64,000 bases of DNA from CADEEN01 sp040384625 (GTDB lineage: Bacteria > Pseudomonadota > Gammaproteobacteria > Burkholderiales > Burkholderiaceae_C), in contig JAZKIW010000111.1 of NCBI GenBank assembly GCA_040384625.1, forward strand, positions 1 through 64,000. The letters run 5' to 3'. Positions 61,247-64,000 of the stretch are shown here, piece by piece (the stretch's first letter is position 1; each line of letters begins with the position of its first letter). The notes below the pieces were generated by a model, which worked only from the letters and a program-made list of their open reading frames with translations, searched no databases and was not told the origin of the DNA. The position numbers and the translations under genes were made by a program.

Positions 61247-62326
61247 CTAGAGTCGGTTCGTCGACAGCCCTGCCGTGACACGCAGGCGCTCGAGCAGGTG
61301 TGGCGCGATCTGCGCCAGCGGCAGCACTTCGTGCACCGCGCCGTGGGCAATCGCCTCGCGCGGCATGCCGAAGACGACGCAGCTGGCTTCGTCCTGGGCC
61401 AGGTTGTAGGCGCCAGCGTCGCGCATCGCGCGCAGGGCCTTGGCGCCGTCGGCGCCCATGCCCGTGAGCATGATGCCGAAGGCGTTCGGCCCGACGACAC
61501 GTGCGGCCGACTCGAAAAGCACTTCGACCGAGGGTTTGTGGCGGTTCACCGGCTCGCCGTCGCGCACGCGAGCGATGTAGTTGGCACCCGAGCGTTCGAC
61601 CGACAGGTGCAGGCCCCCCGGTGCCAGGTAGGCGTGGCCCGGCAGAACGCGCTCGCCGTCGACGGCTTCGGAGACGCGGATGCGCGCCAGCCCGTCCAGG
61701 CGCTTCGCATAACTGGTGGTGAAACCCGGTGGCATGTGTTGGGTGATCAGCACCGCCGGCGAGTCGGCCGGCAAGCCGAGCAGCAACTCCTTGGTGGCCT
61801 CGGTACCTCCGGTGGAAGCACCGATGAAGACCAGCTTTTCGGTCGAGAGGCGGCCCAGGGTCGCGATCGGTGCCGGCGCGCTGCCGCCGACGGTCGAGGC
61901 AGGCTGCGCAACCGCGCGTCGCACATGCGCGCGCGCAGCGGTGCGAATCTTGTCGGTGATGTCTTCGGCCAGCTGGCGCATGCCGTCGGCCACGCCGATC
62001 TTCGGCTTGGCCACGAAGTCGATGGCGCCGAGTTCCAGCGCACGCAAGGTCACGTCGGCGCCGCGCTCGGTCAGGGTCGAGACCATCACCACCGGGGTCG
62101 GTCGCAGGCGCATCAGTTTGGCGAGGAAGTCGATGCCGTCCATGCGCGGCATCTCCACGTCGAGCGTGATCACGTCGGGGTCGCTACTGCGGATGACTTC
62201 GCGCGCGGCGAGCGGGTCCGCAGCGACCCCCACGCACTGCATGTCGGACTGACGGTCGATGATCTCCTTGAGCACGCTGCGGATCAGCGCCGAGTCGTCG
62301 ACCACCACCACGCGGATCTTGGCCAT
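61247..62326 (-). CDS. cheB: Chemotaxis response regulator / protein-glutamate methylesterase CheB
   Basis: A 359-residue CheB. The receiver domain has VVVDDSALIRSVLKEII with the phospho-acceptor Asp in VITLDVEMPRMDGIDFL. The methylesterase domain shows the catalytic Ser in VFIGASTGGTEATKELLLGL, His in LITQHMPPGFTTSYAKRL and Asp in GIMLTGMGADGAKALRAM. It removes methyl groups from chemoreceptors and is activated by CheA. Start is 62326 (MAKIRVVVVDD); the frame is open further upstream into cheD. Confidence 0.97.
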   Translation of the reverse strand: MAKIRVVVVDDSALIRSVLKEIIDRQSDMQCVGVAADPLAAREVIRSSDPDVITLDVEMPRMDGIDFLAKLMRLRPTPVVMVSTLTERGADVTLRALELGAIDFVAKPKIGVADGMRQLAEDITDKIRTAARAHVRRAVAQPASTVGGSAPAPIATLGRLSTEKLVFIGASTGGTEATKELLLGLPADSPAVLITQHMPPGFTTSYAKRLDGLARIRVSEAVDGERVLPGHAYLAPGGLHLSVERSGANYIARVRDGEPVNRHKPSVEVLFESAARVVGPNAFGIMLTGMGADGAKALRAMRDAGAYNLAQDEASCVVFGMPREAIAHGAVHEVLPLAQIAPHLLERLRVTAGLSTNRL

Positions 62327-62340
62327 GTCGTGTCCGTGCC

Positions 62341-62991
62341 TCAAAACAGGTCGATGGAACCGCTGCCGCCGGCCAGGGGCCGCGCCTCGCGCGCGGCGGC
62401 GAGTTCCTGGGCTGCCAACGCCACCGCATTCGTCGTCGCCAAGCGCTTGACCATGGCCTTGCCGCTGGCCGGCAGGAAGCAGACCTTGCGGGCATGGACG
62501 TCGAGCACGTCCTTGCTGACCACGGCGATGCGCTCGGTCTTCAGGTAGGCGAGCACGAACTCGGTGTTGCGCTCGCCGACGTTCAGGCTGTTCATGCCGC
62601 CGATCACCGAGCCGCCGCCGAAGACCTTGGCCTCCATCGTCGGGCGCGAAGCGCCGCGCTTGATCAGCTCGTTGATCAGCAACTCCATCGCGAAGGCGCC
62701 GTATCGGCCGCCGTCGCTGCCGCCGGTCTCGCCGTTGTCGGGCAGCATGAAGTGGTTCAGTCCGCCGATGCGGCGCTCGCGGTCCCACAAGCAGGCGGCG
62801 ATGCACGAGCCCAGGGTGGTCATGACCAGGATGTCTTCGTCGTGGACGAAGAACTCGCCCGGCAACACCTTCACAGCCACGTTCTTGAAGTGCGCGTCGT
62901 AGAAGAAGAACGAGGCTTCGCCGGCGCGCCGCGGCGCTGCCTTCAGCTTTGCCAGTCGGGCGCTGCTCGCTGCTGCGGGATCGGCCGTCAT
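62341..62991 (-). CDS. cheD: Chemoreceptor glutamine deamidase CheD
   Basis: A 216-residue enzyme that deamidates receptor Gln residues. The catalytic Cys is in MTTLGSCIAACLWDRERRIG and His in GGLNHFMLPDNGETGGSDGG, followed by RYGAFAMELLINELIKRGA. Its start overlaps the cheR stop by 4 nt and cheB starts 14 nt after its stop. Confidence 0.96.
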   Translation of the reverse strand: MTADPAAASSARLAKLKAAPRRAGEASFFFYDAHFKNVAVKVLPGEFFVHDEDILVMTTLGSCIAACLWDRERRIGGLNHFMLPDNGETGGSDGGRYGAFAMELLINELIKRGASRPTMEAKVFGGGSVIGGMNSLNVGERNTEFVLAYLKTERIAVVSKDVLDVHARKVCFLPASGKAMVKRLATTNAVALAAQELAAAREARPLAGGSGSIDLF

Positions 62992-63842
62992 ACGCGTTCG
63001 TAGACCGTCTTGCCGCGCAGCCGGAACAGGGCGCGCGAGTCGCTGAAGTTCTCCGAATGGCCGACGTAGAGCAGGCCGCCCGGGCGCATCGCACGGTGCA
63101 TGCGCTCGAGCACGCGGCGCTGCGTCGGCGCATCGAAGTAGATCATCACGTTGCGGCAGAACACCAGGTCGAAAGCCTCACCGAAGGACCAGTGCTCGTT
63201 CATCAGGTTGAAGGCCTGGAAGTCGATCATCCGTGCCAGCGCCGGCTTGATGCGCATGGCGCCGGCGTTGGTGCCGGTGCCGCGCTGGAAGTGGAGCTTG
63301 AGCCGCTCGACGCTCAGGCCGCGTGCGGCGGCGTCGTAGACCCCTTGCCGCGCGGTGGCCAGCACCTGGGTGTCGATGTCGGTGGCCAGCAGGGTCACGG
63401 GCGCGTCGGCGCCGAGCGTCTCGGCCACCGTCATTGCGATCGAGTACGGCTCTTCGCCGGTGGAGGCCGCGTTGCACCAGATGCGCAGCGCCTTGCCGCG
63501 GCGTTCGGCCAGGTCTTCGGCCAGCGCGGTGAAGTGGTGGTTCTCACGGAAAAAGGCGGTCAGGTTGGTCGTCAGGCAATTGACGAAGGCCTGCCACTCG
63601 GGGTCCTGGGCGGCGAGCTGCTCCAGCCACTGCAGGTAGCCGGCGAAGGACTTGTGGCCGGTGTCGCGCAGGCGGCGCGACAGGCGGCTGTAGACCATCG
63701 CCTGCTTGCCCGGATTCAGGCTGATGCCGGCATGCTGGTAGATCAGCTTGCGCACGCGCTCGAAGTCGGCGCCGGCGAAGGCGAATTCGGCGTCGACGTG
63801 CTGCGTGAGCGTGGCTTTGGGGCTGGCGAGGGCGAGGCTCAT
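62988..63842 (-). CDS. cheR: Chemotaxis protein methyltransferase CheR
   Basis: A 284-residue SAM-dependent methyltransferase that methylates receptor Glu residues. It has an N-terminal four-helix domain (FERVRKLIYQHAGISLNPGK) and the Rossmann domain with IWCNAASTGEEPYSIAMTVA, LLATDIDTQVLATARQGVYD and DLVFCRNVMIYFDAPTQRRV. No TPR or pentapeptide-tether insertion is apparent. The start at 63842 excludes about 51 low-quality upstream residues. Confidence 0.96.
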   Translation of the reverse strand: MSLALASPKATLTQHVDAEFAFAGADFERVRKLIYQHAGISLNPGKQAMVYSRLSRRLRDTGHKSFAGYLQWLEQLAAQDPEWQAFVNCLTTNLTAFFRENHHFTALAEDLAERRGKALRIWCNAASTGEEPYSIAMTVAETLGADAPVTLLATDIDTQVLATARQGVYDAAARGLSVERLKLHFQRGTGTNAGAMRIKPALARMIDFQAFNLMNEHWSFGEAFDLVFCRNVMIYFDAPTQRRVLERMHRAMRPGGLLYVGHSENFSDSRALFRLRGKTVYERV

Positions 63843-64000
63843 GGGCTTGGGGCGAGCGCGGGCCGACGTGGCACGCGCTCGAGTGGCTGCCGGAGTCTGA
63901 CCCGGCGCGGCCACCGGGCAGACCGCAAAGTGGCGCCCCTTTCCGGGCCATTTCCAGGGCGTTCGCGCAGGCCCCGCTGCTAGACTGGCCCTCACCTTGA

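Overview
The window is a chromosomal segment of a high-GC, motile betaproteobacterium. The order is almost certainly Burkholderiales, and a Sphaerotilaceae/Comamonadaceae-type genome (Rubrivivax, Methylibium or Roseateles relatives) fits best. The basis is the fliE / fliFGHIJKLM arrangement, the gmk-rpoZ-spoT and yicC-kinase-phosphatase-rph-rdgB-hemW gene orders, a Bug-type solute receptor, YaeQ, and Burkholderiales-style intergenic repeats. Genus is inference. The sequence is a draft: 100 Ns at 43274-43373 mark a scaffold gap.

Layout. (1) 1-17.1 kb: flagellar region. The minus-strand operon fliF-G-H-I-J-K-L-M runs off the left edge and fliE is divergent. Next come a Cache-domain protein plus chemoreceptor, then fliS-fliT-ycgR, fliD and two tandem flagellin genes. 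I read five sigma-28 (FliA) type promoters, all on the minus strand, in front of the cache/mcp pair, fliS, fliD and the upstream flagellin (two). (2) 17.1-31.1 kb: a hybrid histidine kinase coupled to a small secreted protein of the molybdopterin-oxidoreductase fold; a membrane Ser/Thr kinase; DUF924, Bug receptor, GNAT and yaeQ; a tungstate ABC transporter (tupB-C-A) followed by a frameshifted ModA-like gene and a second small molybdopterin-fold protein; then an MBL / VOC / FAD-monooxygenase / DUF2783 cluster. (3) 31.1-45.6 kb: an accessory island of about 31 small genes. All but one are on the plus strand, often with overlapping stop and start codons, and they come from repeated single-domain families: GNAT (4), VOC (3 plus a fragment), GFA, YCII, DUF1801, cupin and NTF2 (2 each). 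It opens with an AAC(3)-I-like acetyltransferase and has a base composition visibly less GC-rich than its surroundings. The first four genes share a motif at their stop codons that recalls eroded integron attC ends. (4) 45.6-60.8 kb: housekeeping and signalling genes: lldD-like oxidase, a pair of inverted dispersed repeats, dinB, spoT, rpoZ, gmk, an H-NOX / GGDEF-EAL pair, yicC, a kinase/phosphatase pair, rph, rdgB, hemW and a LysR regulator. (5) 60.9-64 kb: a DUF1127-like protein and the chemotaxis adaptation operon cheR-cheD-cheB.

How it fits together. Regions 1 and 5 supply motor, filament, receptor and adaptation enzymes. c-di-GMP enters at YcgR (flagellar brake) and at the H-NOX-linked GGDEF/EAL enzyme. 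Region 2 centres on tungstate/molybdate acquisition and proteins with a molybdopterin-enzyme fold. Region 3 is the least explained part and the best place to look for something new.
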